Shown here in pieces: positions 1-8,419 of a DNA stretch of 12,866 nucleotides; within the stretch, counting starts at the first letter, position 1; each line of letters starts with the position of its first letter. The notes beneath the pieces were generated by a model. It saw only the letters and a list, made by a program, of their open reading frames with translations. It did not search any database and was not told the origin of the DNA. Source of the stretch: Thoreauomyces humboldtii (Eukaryota; Chytridiomycota; Chytridiomycetes; Spizellomycetales; Powellomycetaceae); assembly GCA_027596035.1 (NCBI GenBank), contig JADGJA010000667.1, positions 1-12,866 of the forward strand, in the 5' to 3' direction. The translations under genes were made by a program, and so were the position numbers.

Positions 1-259
1 CCCTGCCCTCAGTGCCCTGCCCTGCTCCCCCCCTGCCTCTCTGTGACTTTGTGGGTGTGCCTTCTGACTTGTGACATTCACCTCTAATACAATACCAAAG
101 GTAGACAGACTCCCCCTCCTGCCTCGCCTTCGCTGCAATCGCCCATCGTCTCGCTGCCACTGCACTCTCCGGTGTCCTGAACAGTGGTGGTTCCGACGGT
201 TCTGCCCCGTCCTTTAACGCGTCGTCTTACACGTCCACACTCCCCATCGACATCACAAC
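1..259 (+). promoter_or_regulatory. Upstream region of the universal stress protein gene
   Basis: This stretch has no gene. It is pyrimidine-rich, with repeated CCCTGCC-type C/T words in the first 45 bases and further C/T-rich runs around 110-180 and 205-255. It leads directly to the ATG at 260, which sits in a good context (CACAACATG, A at -3). C/T-rich leaders are common in front of fungal housekeeping genes. No TATA box is evident. The left edge is the end of the sequence, so the promoter may be cut. Confidence 0.4.
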
Positions 260-1565
260 ATGCCAGTCCCCACAGACGGTTCCACAAAGCTCACCGACCT
301 TGCCCAGCAGCGTCTCGCGATGGGAGGCGGAAGCGGCGGCGGTGCTCGCGCAGCACGACCCCAGTTGACTTCCCGCGCATGCTCGTACCAGGACACCTCG
401 CGCTACAGATCCGCAGGGGCCAATCCTCTCATCGTCCCAGTGACCGGCACCGCGTCTCAAACCCCCGCAGTCAAGGACGACCGTCCCGCCGGTCTGGTCG
501 GCCATGACGCTCCTCCTTCTTCCTCGGCGTCCCCTGCCGTCACCGCTTCCACCGCTGCTGCCCGCAACCCCTCTGCCCCGTTCAGCGCAACCAACCGACC
601 CATCCTCACCCGCGGATTCACTCGAGATGCCTGGGTGAAGCAGCTTGCATCGGGCAACGGCATTCACCCAGGATCCGGTGCCAACACACCTCAAAAGGAG
701 CATCCCTTGATGTCTGGAGCCGCGAGCGTTTGGGGACCTGCCAGCCCTTCACTTACCGGATCATTTAGCATCGTCCAAGATGTCGTCGGATCTCCCAACG
801 CTCCCGTCCCCATCCAGTCCTTTGCCTTCACCATCCACGCCGATCGCCACCTTTCCGCTACGAGCCGGCCTGGAACTCCTACCACCGAGTCGGGCGATCC
901 AATGCCCGAATCGGTTACCGCAACCGCCGATCGCTTCAAGGAAGGACAGTCGCAACTGGAGTCCACTCCTGCCACCGGACGCACCATCATGGTCGCGATC
1001 GACGGAACCGACACGGATGGTCTTGCCACTTTGGACTGGGCCTGCGAGTCGGTCGTACAGCCGGGGGATACGCTTATCGTCGTTCGCGTCGTGCGGGAAC
1101 TCAAAGGATTCAAGGGTAGGTTCCGCCATGCGTTTGCGTCATGTTTCGCCCTCCGCTTGGCATCTGACATTTTTCTCGTTCGTTTTTACAGGCGGCTACG
1201 CAGCAGCTTCCGACATGCTTATGACAATTGAACGTCGAGCTCGTCAGGAAGGTGACCGTGTTACCTGCCATGCTCTTCGCAAGCTTGGCCGGACAGGGAA
1301 GAAGTGCGTCGACTTGCATGTCAAGTACCGCGTTGGCGAACCTCGAGCTGCTATCCGCGATCTCGTTTCCCACAGCAAGCCTTCAATTCTTATCGTCGGA
1401 GGAGCCAGGCAGCGTATCGCCAAGGGCCCCCTCGCTCCTCGACCCACCCCAGGAACCCCTTTGGCGCTCACGGGAGCCTCGACGAACGTCTTTTTCCACG
1501 GCGGGAAGGGGACGTTCGTTCCCGAAGACATGAAGGAGCAAGTGGAAATTCTCACAGCTCAGTAA
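260..1565 (+). CDS. Universal stress protein (USP/UspA) domain protein, 2 exons, 409 aa
   Basis: Exons are 260-1115 and 1192-1565, with a 76-nt GT-AG intron (GTAGGT donor, TTTTTACAG acceptor). The join puts both exons in one frame and restores the domain. Residues 1-239 are rich in Ser, Pro, Ala and Thr and look disordered. Residues about 240-356 read as a UspA fold: a first strand GRTIMVAIDG, a strand DTLIVVRVVRE, a long Arg/Glu-rich helix after the intron, YRVGEP and the core strand SILIVGG. Family members bind ATP or act in stress responses through a G-x2-G-x9-G(S/T) loop after that strand. Here the segment after ILIVGG is Pro-rich and the loop is not clearly kept, so ATP binding is doubtful. 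The C-terminus ends in an acidic, Lys-rich tail (PEDMKEQ). The role is inferred from the fold only. The gene converges on the SEL1-repeat gene. Confidence 0.85.
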
Positions 1566-1801
1566 CGCACTGTCCCACCCGCTTCTCCTCCACTTCTTCC
1601 GCCTTTTGCGGGTTGCCCGCGCTGTACATTTTTTGCCTGCCATGCTTGGGTGCATGACCTTTTTGCATCTGCACCGCAACTTCAACAATGAAAACCAAAA
1701 TTCCATACCCTCAACTTGAACCTCTCGTTTCATCAGTTGGAAATCGAAATACACAAAATAACTCAAACATATGTCCCATAAAATGATCACCCAGATTTAG
1801 G
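1566..1801. other. Convergent intergenic region (3' UTRs)
   Basis: 236 bases lie between the stop codon of the USP-domain gene (+) and the stop codon of the SEL1-repeat gene (-). It is more A/T-rich than the flanking exons, with AATGAAAA and CACAAAATAAC words around 1686-1760 that suit 3' processing. No coding sequence, stable hairpin or RNA gene was recognised. Confidence 0.5.
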
Positions 1802-4661
1802 TCAGTTATCACGAGCCCTCCGTCGCGGCACTATCCCAAGCTCGTTCAACGCGTCGTAGCGAGCCTTTGCGTCTTTACTCCCCCGCTGTTCCGCCTGCAG
1901 TCCAAGAAATCTCACGTCAGGTTCCAATTCATCATCTTCCCACGGTTGACACCCGTTAAGCCAAACTCACCTCCTTGTACAGTCTCAACGCCTTCTCAAC
2001 ATCCACCCCGACGCCCAATCCGCCTTCGTAGAGTGCCGCCAGATTGCAGATGGCTCGAGGGTGCCCCTGTCGCATGGCCCTCCTGTACCACTTCGCGGCT
2101 CCGGCGTGATCCGGTCCATCCTCGGGTCCTCCGAGTCCCAGTTCCGTCATCTCGCCGAGCATGTTCTGAGCGTCCGCTGATCCGTCCTGGGAACCTTGTT
2201 GTGCTGGACTCGGAGTCGTGGAGGATGGGTCGGATGGTGGCTCAGCGGCGATGAGGAGGTAATGTCGAGCGAGAGGGAAGGATTGATGCGGCGGTAGGGA
2301 TGTTGTATGGATGGTGGAAAGGCGGAGAAGAGCTTTTGTATAGTTCTGAAAAACGGAATCAAGATTGATGAGTGGGAAGAGGTGGAAGTGATTGCCGAGC
2401 GACTTGTCACCTTTTTGGCAGCCTGCTTGTAGTAGCGCATCGCCACATCGAGGTCCCGGTTCAAGACGACCCCTTCGACGTCATGGCAACCAGTCTCGTA
2501 CAGCGTGCCGAGATTGTAGGCTGCATCGACACTGGAAGGTATCCTTTGTCAGATAGCGTGACATAGCAAACGGGACAGGAGTGCGGATCGTCAATCCTAC
2601 CTGTCAAGCGCCATCGCGAGATGAAAGTGCTGGATAGCTTCTGCGTAATTCTTCTGTCGAATCGATCGACTTGAGCACCCTTGCGAGACCCCACCGCACA
2701 TCTCGTCGACGTTGTACTCACCTCCACCAAGCATAGAAAGCCCCAATTGTTGACCCCGCTTCCATGTCTTTGCTCCGCCGCAAGCTTGTACCATCCTTTG
2801 GCCACCCCGAGATCCCTCGCCACCCCCAACCCCTCCTCGTAACATATCCCGAGATTGTTCAAAGCGTTGGCGTCTCCTTGCTCGGCCGCCTTCCTCAACC
2901 ACGTGACGGCCTCGCCGTGATTCCTCTCGACCCCGACGCCACGGTAGTAGCACGATCCCAACGCGTTCTGTCCCTTTGCGAAATCCTGAGACGCCGCGAG
3001 GGTGTACCAGTGGATGGCTTCCGTGGGATGAGTGGGTTCGAGGAGAGAGCCGAGGGAGACCATGGATGGCAGGTGGTTCTGCTGTGCTGCGAGAAGGAAG
3101 AGGGACTGGGCTGTCGCGGGGTCGGTTGGAACGCCTTTCCCGAGGAGGTGGATACGTGCCATGTGCGAAAGCGATTCGGCGTGGGACCGGTTCGCCGAGT
3201 CCTGGTACCTTTTGATTCAAAAAAGATTCGCCAACTTTATTGGTGAGAACTACATCCTTCCTTTTCAAAGACCGATGTGCTATCGAGAACGCGGATGCCC
3301 CGTCGTCTCACCAGCGGATGGCGGCAGCCATATCAGGCGCTCGTCCCAGTCCATTCTCGAACATGACCCCGAGCATGTTGGTAGCTTCCACGGATCCCAG
3401 TTTTGCTGCAGCCTTGAGGATTGAAGTGGGATTAGCGAGGGCAAGACTCGAAGCAGTCTGAGATCCTCTCATGCCCGATACCAGATAACGCTTGTACGCA
3501 ATGTCGTAAGACCTTGTGACTCCGAACCCGAGCAAATACTTGTCACCTTGGATGAAAAGCTTTGCCGCGTCATCGATGGTAAGATCTACGTAGTGGCACA
3601 TCAGTTATCGCGTCTGCTATCTACACATGAGATCCTTTCTGGTCTTTCCCATCCGCTCCGTTTGCTCACCTTGCCAATCCGGAGCTCCCGTCGCGACAGC
3701 CAACTTGGCCACGTTCCCGGACGCCGTCGTGGCAGCATCAGAGCTATCTCTCGCGACCGCGAACGTCAATTGGATCATCTGGCGAAAAGGATCTGCAGTC
3801 GGTACTTGGCGATCTTTTCCACCCGCAAAGAGCTCTGGATCGTTCCTCCTACCAGATCCCTCCACGTCCTCTCCACGTCCGCAAACAGACTCCATATCTT
3901 CTTCTTCTTCCTCAACGGAAACGCATGGGTATTGTACTGATGCAACTTGACAGCCAGCGTCCCAACCGCCTCCTGGAACGTCTTCAACGTCTGTCCAACC
4001 GGCGTGGCAGGAACGACGACGGACGCCACAGGGGTAGGTGACAGATACGCCGTCGTCGGCGACGCCATGTCGTCCACCGGGTCCGCGACTTCCGTCCGAG
4101 GTTTCGGGACGTGCGCGTGAATGTCGGGCATTCGCATCTGATACAGCGTGAAGATCTCCTGCAGGGAATGCGACAGCTTCCCGTCGTCCGAGACCCCCGG
4201 AGATGCGCGTTGGGACACCTCCACGCATTTTTGGAGGGCGTCGCGGGCGGTGGACGCGGTGGTGACGGTCGGGAAGGTGAAGTCTGGGACGAGGGTGAGT
4301 TCGACGGGCGGGAGCGCCGCTGGTGGGAGACTGAGAGGTTGTGGGTCTTCGATGTCTTGCACGGGTTTCTGGGTCGATCACAGTCACCACTACTCATCAA
4401 CATCGAACAGCGAATGATCTTTAGGGTAGGAACCGTTTGTCGCCGTACCTCGACTCCGTTGATCTTATCCATCTTCTCCTTCAAGGCCCTCTCGTGGGCC
4501 GGTGTAGATTGGAATCGTTTCGAGGCTGTATCTACGAGGAGCGCCTTTTTGACGGGTTTCTTTGCCGCCTTCTTTTCCTTCGCCATGGCCCTCTCCTCTG
4601 CCTCCATCTGCTTCTTCTTGCGGGACTGAGCTGCCGGGTTGGAGTTACTTCGAAAGTCCAT
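1802..4661 (-). CDS. SEL1-like repeat protein, 9 exons, 746 aa
   Basis: Exons in reading order: 4661-4449, 4368-3853, 3778-3670, 3585-3312, 3208-2722, 2653-2601, 2531-2411, 2345-1971, 1894-1802. All eight introns are GT-AG, 65-102 nt, and the phases agree at every join. Residues 14-35 are a Lys/Glu-rich basic helix (RKKKQMEAEE...). Residues 72-245 are a Pro/Thr-rich region. From about residue 280 to 725 there are roughly ten SEL1 repeats, with signatures such as NMLGVMFENGLG, NALGSCYYRGVGV, NNLGICYEEGLGV, YNLGTLYETG and CNLAALYEGGLGV. SEL1 repeats form alpha-solenoids that scaffold protein complexes. Known fungal examples include chitin synthase activators (Skt5/Chs4) and the ER factor Hrd3. 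This protein lacks the C-terminal CaaX box of Skt5 (it ends RARDN) and shows no signal peptide or membrane segment, so neither identity is supported. A cytosolic scaffold or regulator is the safest call. Confidence 0.85.
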
Positions 4662-5074
4662 GGCTTTGGCTGAATGGAAAGTTTCTCAGAGTACTAGAGT
4701 ACGGGCAGATTCTGAACTGACACGAGAAGTAAGAAACTTGGAGGACGATGAGGCTTGAGTCATGGAGAATGTGCGTCTGTGATCCACGTACCGCAACCGT
4801 CCTGGCCCGTGGGACATTTCGGCGGTCGGAGTTTCTGGACGGATGCTGTCTAAAAAACGGAACTTGGGGCCTTGGGCAATATCGATAACATGACTTTGAA
4901 CGAGAATGATAGGATTATGACTTCTATAGGTATTGTAGCCCCGGTCTACGGGGACTCTAGAGGGGTAATGCGTCCGCCGACGAGGATTCTGAGCCAAGCA
5001 GAAAGCTCCGTGGGGGAGGGGGAGGGAATGTCTAAGTTTAAACGGAAGGAACGCAGAGCAACGAGCAAAACTAT
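4662..5074 (-). promoter_or_regulatory. Upstream region of the SEL1-repeat gene and 3' flank of the secreted-protein gene
   Basis: This gene-free stretch of 413 bases lies between two minus-strand genes. The part next to 4661 would be the leader and promoter of the SEL1-repeat gene. A T6 run at about 4853-4858 (minus strand) and A/T-richer sequence at 4850-4935 could be promoter elements. No TATA box was identified with confidence. Short open frames here show no recognisable protein. Confidence 0.4.
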
Positions 5075-5845
5075 CTAGTGCTCGCAGACGATGTGCTCGC
5101 TGACACGGGCCCAGACCTCGGCCTCGACGTAAGCGACGGACTTGACCTCGAGAGCGTTGATGAGGCTGGCGATCTCGTCGTGGACCGAAGCGCGGATCTG
5201 ACGGAGGAGTTCCTCGACCTTGTCGGTGAGACCACGCTTCTCGGGAGCACCGACGAGAACGTGGAGGATGCTTCGGAGAGTCTGGGGGAGCTCCTCGTAC
5301 AAGTTCTTGGCAACGTCCTGAACGATGACGAGGGAGAGCTTGGAGAAGTCAGCGCGGACGGCGGTGACGAACTTGCGGATGGAAGGGCAGACGAGCTTGG
5401 AAAGACCGTCGGAGAGGAAGTTGGGGGATCGGGCCGAGACGGCGTTGGCGGGGGTCTCGTCGTCGGCCTTGAAGAAGAGGGGAAGGGCCGAGTGGAGCTG
5501 GTTGCGGAAAGCGTGTTCGGCAGCCTCGCCAAGGTCGTGGGCGGTCTCGAGGGTGATCTTGCTGATCAGGGCATCGACGACGGGAATGTGGGCACGGAGC
5601 ACGGGCTCCACAACGTCGTCGACGAGGAAACCGAGGATACCGTCGAAGTGCATGTGGTCCTGAACGAACGTGACGAGGTCAAGCTCGATCTGGGGGATGT
5701 CGGCAGCGATGTCCGCCTCGACCTTTGCCTTGAAGGTCGCAATGGCGTTGTCCACGCTTCCCCGGGCGACAAGAGGCGAGGGTGCACAGAGCGCAGGTGC
5801 GGCAAAGACGGCGACGGCGGACAGGAAGATCTTGGAGAAGTGCAT
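5075..5845 (-). CDS. Secreted protein of unknown family, single exon, 256 aa
   Basis: The ATG at 5845 is chosen rather than an in-frame ATG at 5911. It starts directly with a signal peptide (MHFSKIFLSAVAVFAAPALC, likely cleaved near residue 20), and the TATA-like box at 5918-5926 is too close to 5911 to leave a leader. The mature part is strongly helical and rich in Val, Leu, Ala, Asp and Glu. It has only two cysteines (153 and 254), which could pair. A Lys-Arg pair at 203-204 (EKRG) could be a Kex2 processing site. No Asn-X-Ser/Thr site was seen. Codons end overwhelmingly in C or G, with almost no TTA, CTA or TCA, which suggests high expression. I do not recognise the family and infer no function beyond secretion. 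A cell-surface or extracellular protein is most likely. Confidence 0.75.
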   Translation of the reverse strand: MHFSKIFLSAVAVFAAPALCAPSPLVARGSVDNAIATFKAKVEADIAADIPQIELDLVTFVQDHMHFDGILGFLVDDVVEPVLRAHIPVVDALISKITLETAHDLGEAAEHAFRNQLHSALPLFFKADDETPANAVSARSPNFLSDGLSKLVCPSIRKFVTAVRADFSKLSLVIVQDVAKNLYEELPQTLRSILHVLVGAPEKRGLTDKVEELLRQIRASVHDEIASLINALEVKSVAYVEAEVWARVSEHIVCEH

Positions 5846-5917
5846 GGCGGCGAAGAGAAGAAAGAACTGGGTGATTATGGTGAATGCAGGAGGGGAGAAG
5901 GCTGGGAGCACCTGTCT

Positions 5918-5926
5918 CTTAAATAA
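5918..5926 (-). promoter_or_regulatory. TATA-like box of the secreted-protein gene
   Basis: On the minus strand the sequence reads TTATTTAAG, 73-81 bases upstream of the ATG at 5845. This is a plausible distance for a fungal TATA box plus a short leader. It supports the downstream ATG as the start codon and fits the strong codon bias of the gene. Confidence 0.5.
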
Positions 5927-6822
5927 GTCCGAACAGTCACCATCCGAGCAAGCTACCCCACAATCGAACTACGCCGCCATCAGGACCGCTACCGGTACAC
6001 CGCCCGACTGACTCACGCTTTCCCTGATGTTGTGCTTGTTGTGCAGTTATGAAGGTCAAAAAGCGGTCTTTGTGTACGGACATGGAAAAGCTGGGAGGCA
6101 GAGTGGCAGACGGCGGCCATGCGAGGGGACGGGAACGGGTCTGTCGAAGGAAAAAGGCAGAAAAAGTCTAAGAAAATGTACCGGAAAGAAAAGGAAATTT
6201 CTGCGCAGCCGTTACTGTATAGTAGCCCTCTCCCTTTCCTGCCTGCGCAGTAACATTCCCGGGTGCCGTCATTTTCCATCCCTGGCAAGACCGCTACGGC
6301 AAAAGAGAGAATTGAAGAAGTCTCTTCCCGCACCCGAGCTCCCGGCATGTCACAAATGCTTAACATCACTGCGGCAAGGAACACGACAAGGAAAAAAAAC
6401 GGTTTTCCTTCCTTTCCTATCCTCGCTGTGTGATAGCGCTGAGAGAGCGGCCCAGCTACTTGTACGGTGGGGGGACGGACATACATGTAAGTCGGGAACC
6501 CAGTCGATTAGGGCTACTCCAGGTCTGATACGGGTTACCTTTTGGAGAGGGTTCTCCACTTCTGTCCGGCCACTGTATGTGACCTCGGACGATTTCCTTC
6601 GCGCGCCCGTCAACGAGGAGCCCTATCATTGACACACGCTTTGTATCAGATGTCAAACTTCTGCTGACCTACAGTAATTCTGCGCTGAGGTCTCTGAACT
6701 TCCTTTTGGCACTTCAGCGGGTTGCCAATGGGGTTACCCTTTTAAAAAAATACCGTTTCATGTACACCGTAGTTCCTATGATTTCCGCACTGGGTCTCGG
6801 GCGATTGGAGAACGATGCACTG

Positions 6823-6850
6823 CTTCACTGTACTTCCTTCACTGTACTTT
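6823..6850. repeat. 14-bp tandem duplication
   Basis: The unit CTTCACTGTACTTC at 6823-6836 is followed directly by CTTCACTGTACTTT at 6837-6850, with a single mismatch at the last base. It lies in non-coding DNA and is probably a replication-slippage duplication. Confidence 0.85.
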
Positions 6851-6929
6851 CGCTGGGACCTTTCTTCTGTCCCGGACTGTACGGCAGCTTGTATGAAGTC
6901 ATGCAACCTCGTCCGAGCCGCCGCGAGGC

Positions 6930-6943
6930 GGGGGGGGGGGGGG
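6930..6943. repeat. G14 homopolymer
   Basis: An uninterrupted run of 14 G lies in a non-coding region. Its true length is uncertain because homopolymers are prone to sequencing and assembly error. Confidence 0.9.
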
Positions 6944-7078
6944 CTTTCGACAGCGACCTCAGCGGTCCAGCGGTCAAGCCAGGTCAAATGGATCTGACCG
7001 CCTGTGCTTTCCGGATGTGGCGCAACGACGAGATGGCTGGAGACACGGTGCTAACCCGCTTGGGCAGCATTCCCTCAG

Positions 7079-7084
7079 TATAAG
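7079..7084 (+). promoter_or_regulatory. TATA-like box of the DJ-1/PfpI relic
   Basis: TATAAG lies 66-71 bases upstream of the ATG at 7150, a spacing like that of the TATA boxes of the secreted-protein and ABM-like genes in this window. It suggests that the promoter of the broken gene has survived. Confidence 0.4.
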
Positions 7085-7149
7085 GGCGGACCTTCGCAAA
7101 AGTCCCTCACCTTCGGCCAACTAACTGTCCAAACAAGCTCCCCTCAACC

Positions 7150-7531
7150 ATGACAATCCATCTTCCCTGCCCCGTCACCAGTGAGCCCTTGGCTCGAAGC
7201 TACTCCATCGGAGTCTTGCTATTCCGCGGCTATGCAGTTCTCGACGTCTTCGGTGAATCGATCGAAAGGAAGCTTTTTTTTTGCAAGCGGTGACCAACCC
7301 GAAACCTCCAGGTCCTCTCGCCTACGTTAACGGTCTCAGCCTCCATTCCAGTCACCGAGCCCCCATTCCTGTCTCTGTTCCATAGGGATCGACATGATGA
7401 ACTATTTTGTAGGAAAGTTGTACGGCGAGAACGTAGCGAACAGGGTCTCTGACTCGTTGGAACTTGTTCCTCTCATGGACTCCAATGAGGATCCCTTTGT
7501 TGTGGAGGAGATAAAGGGTGTTCCGGCGTAG
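7150..7531 (+). pseudogene. DJ-1/PfpI-family gene with its middle deleted
   Basis: Exon 1 (7150-7252) encodes an N-terminus with IGVLLFRGYAVLDVFG, the first strand and helix typical of DJ-1/PfpI proteins. A 59-nt GT-AG intron (7253-7311) joins it in frame to GPLAYVNGLS, continuing the family pattern (LDVFGP...LN). The frame stops at 7383-7385 after about 59 residues. Immediately after, from 7385 to the stop at 7529-7531, a different frame reads GIDMMNYFVGKLYGENVANR and then an acidic tail with DSNEDPF. These match the C-terminal helix and tail of the same family (SAGIDM...VYGEEVA...DPF). Roughly 110-125 residues are missing between them, including the nucleophile-elbow cysteine and the rest of the active site. 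A TATA box, start and intron remain, so it may still be transcribed, but it cannot make a normal enzyme. Intact family members include glyoxalases, chaperone-like proteins and isonitrile hydratases. Confidence 0.72.
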
Positions 7532-7558
7532 GTATAGCTGCGTGAGAAATGTCCCTTG

Positions 7559-7582
7559 AAACACAACAGGAAACACAACAGG
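7559..7582. repeat. Perfect 12-bp tandem repeat
   Basis: AAACACAACAGG occurs twice head to tail (7559-7570 and 7571-7582). It lies in the short convergent gap between the end of the DJ-1/PfpI relic and the stop codon of the ABM-like gene. It looks like a recent slippage duplication. Confidence 0.9.
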
Positions 7583-7637
7583 GAGAAGCGGTGGAAAAAC
7601 CATCTTTTCTTTCAACGAGAGGAATAGATCGCCCAGC

Positions 7638-8205
7638 TCAAATCTCGCCCAAAACCCGGCAGTTCCAGAGTTCTCCAGATTTCTTCGCAACGAATGTCTT
7701 GACGTGAGCCTGGTCCTTGCTCCAATCAATCAGATATCCTCTCTCCTCGTCAATGACCTTGGCGCTCGCATGGTCCTCCTCCACTACCGTCTTCACATCG
7801 GCAGGAGTTTCGACGATGGTGACTTCGCCACGCCAAGTCTGGTCCTTCAGGAACGGCGTGTTCTTGAGATCCATCTCCATGTGTCGGATCCAGACTACAT
7901 CGAACTTGCCCTCTGCAAGAATCGAGACTTATGAGCTCAAAATCATGGAAAGAGGGCCGGATTGACGAACCAATGATTGCGATGGTATCCACATGCTCTT
8001 GGCTTGCTTGAAACTTCTCGTGAGAAGCAACCTCGTCCCAGCTTTCGATGAGAAAGAAATCGTTGGTTCCTGAAAGTAGAGCGTGGACGGTGTGGCCGGT
8101 TACTTGACGGAGGATGTCGAATCCCTCGTGGAGTTCTTTTGAGGTCAGAAAGTCGGCTGGTGCTGTGTCCAGTATGCGGAATAAGGTGAGCTCCGTGACA
8201 GGCAT
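7638..8205 (-). CDS. Small protein with apparent dimeric alpha-beta-barrel (ABM-like) fold, 2 exons, 169 aa
   Basis: Exons are 8205-7971 and 7912-7638, with a 58-nt intron (donor GTTCGT, acceptor CTTGCAG). The join reads DTIAII-EGKFDVVWIRH. The N-terminal half has the pattern of dimeric ferredoxin-like barrels such as antibiotic-biosynthesis monooxygenase (ABM) proteins: a first strand TELTLFRIL, a helix around ELHEGFDILRQVTG, a strand NDFFLIESWD, a helix SHEKFQASQEHV and a strand FDVVWIRHME. The C-terminal half (EVTIVET...GYLIDWSKD...) may repeat a related strand-helix pattern. ABM-fold proteins are cofactor-free oxygenases or small-ligand binders, and no specific substrate is suggested here. 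The gene is divergent from the thioesterase and shares a 214-bp intergenic region with it. The identification rests on fold-like patterns, not on a diagnostic motif. Confidence 0.7.
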
Positions 8206-8419
8206 CGTACATGTTTCGAGTAAAGGTATGAAATGAGTATCGTGCCTGGGAGAGCAGAAGAATACCGGTTATTTATATACCGTACTCGAAGATTTGTCAT
8301 GCCCCACGATTTCTCATCATCTTGACGCCGCGATGAAGTATGGCCATTGGCCATTGACGGCAAGTATCGGACATTTCGGACATTCAACATGATCTGCGTG
8401 CGCCACCTGCGGCAGCTTC
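8206..8419. promoter_or_regulatory. Divergent promoter of the ABM-like and thioesterase genes
   Basis: A minus-strand TATA box (TATATAAAT, 8271-8279) lies 66-74 bases upstream of the ABM-like ATG at 8205. The thioesterase side has no clear TATA box. It carries two short direct duplications: GGCCATT at 8342-8348 and 8349-8355 (containing the inverse CCAAT word ATTGG) and TCGGACATT at 8367-8375 and 8376-8384. These could be paired factor sites shared by the two genes. Confidence 0.5.

Larger units (their letters stand above)
5927..7078. other. Long region without a recognisable gene
   Basis: About 1.15 kb is less G/C-rich than the exons around it and has no open frame with recognisable protein features. 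The longest frames (for example 6027-6632 on the plus strand) have mixed codon use, no domain, and no convincing splice pattern that links to anything known. The region holds two copies of the palindrome CTGCGCAG (near 6200 and 6243), a 14-base tandem duplication at 6823-6850 and a G14 run at 6930-6943. I see no tRNA, transposon ends or target-site duplications. It may carry regulatory DNA, a non-coding RNA or a decayed gene. Confidence 0.45.

Noticed and set aside
3778..3853. Possible frameshift between exons 2 and 3 of the SEL1-repeat gene
   Set aside because: The frame break is explained by a normal 74-nt GT-AG intron (3779-3852) that joins RDL to MIQLTF in frame.
5846..5911. Upstream in-frame ATG at 5911 for the secreted protein
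   Set aside because: It adds 22 residues before a good signal peptide and lies within about 10 bases of the TATA-like box, which leaves no room for a transcribed leader.
5078..5926. 282-aa open frame on the plus strand exactly opposite the secreted-protein gene
   Set aside because: It is codon-aligned antisense. The minus-strand gene avoids TTA, CTA and TCA codons, so its complement lacks stops. The plus frame has a repetitive acidic Asp/Glu/Gly/Val composition with no domain, while the minus frame has a signal peptide and TATA box.
6027..6632. 201-aa open frame in the gene-poor region
   Set aside because: It has mixed codon use, no recognisable domain, no consistent splice pattern and no promoter evidence.
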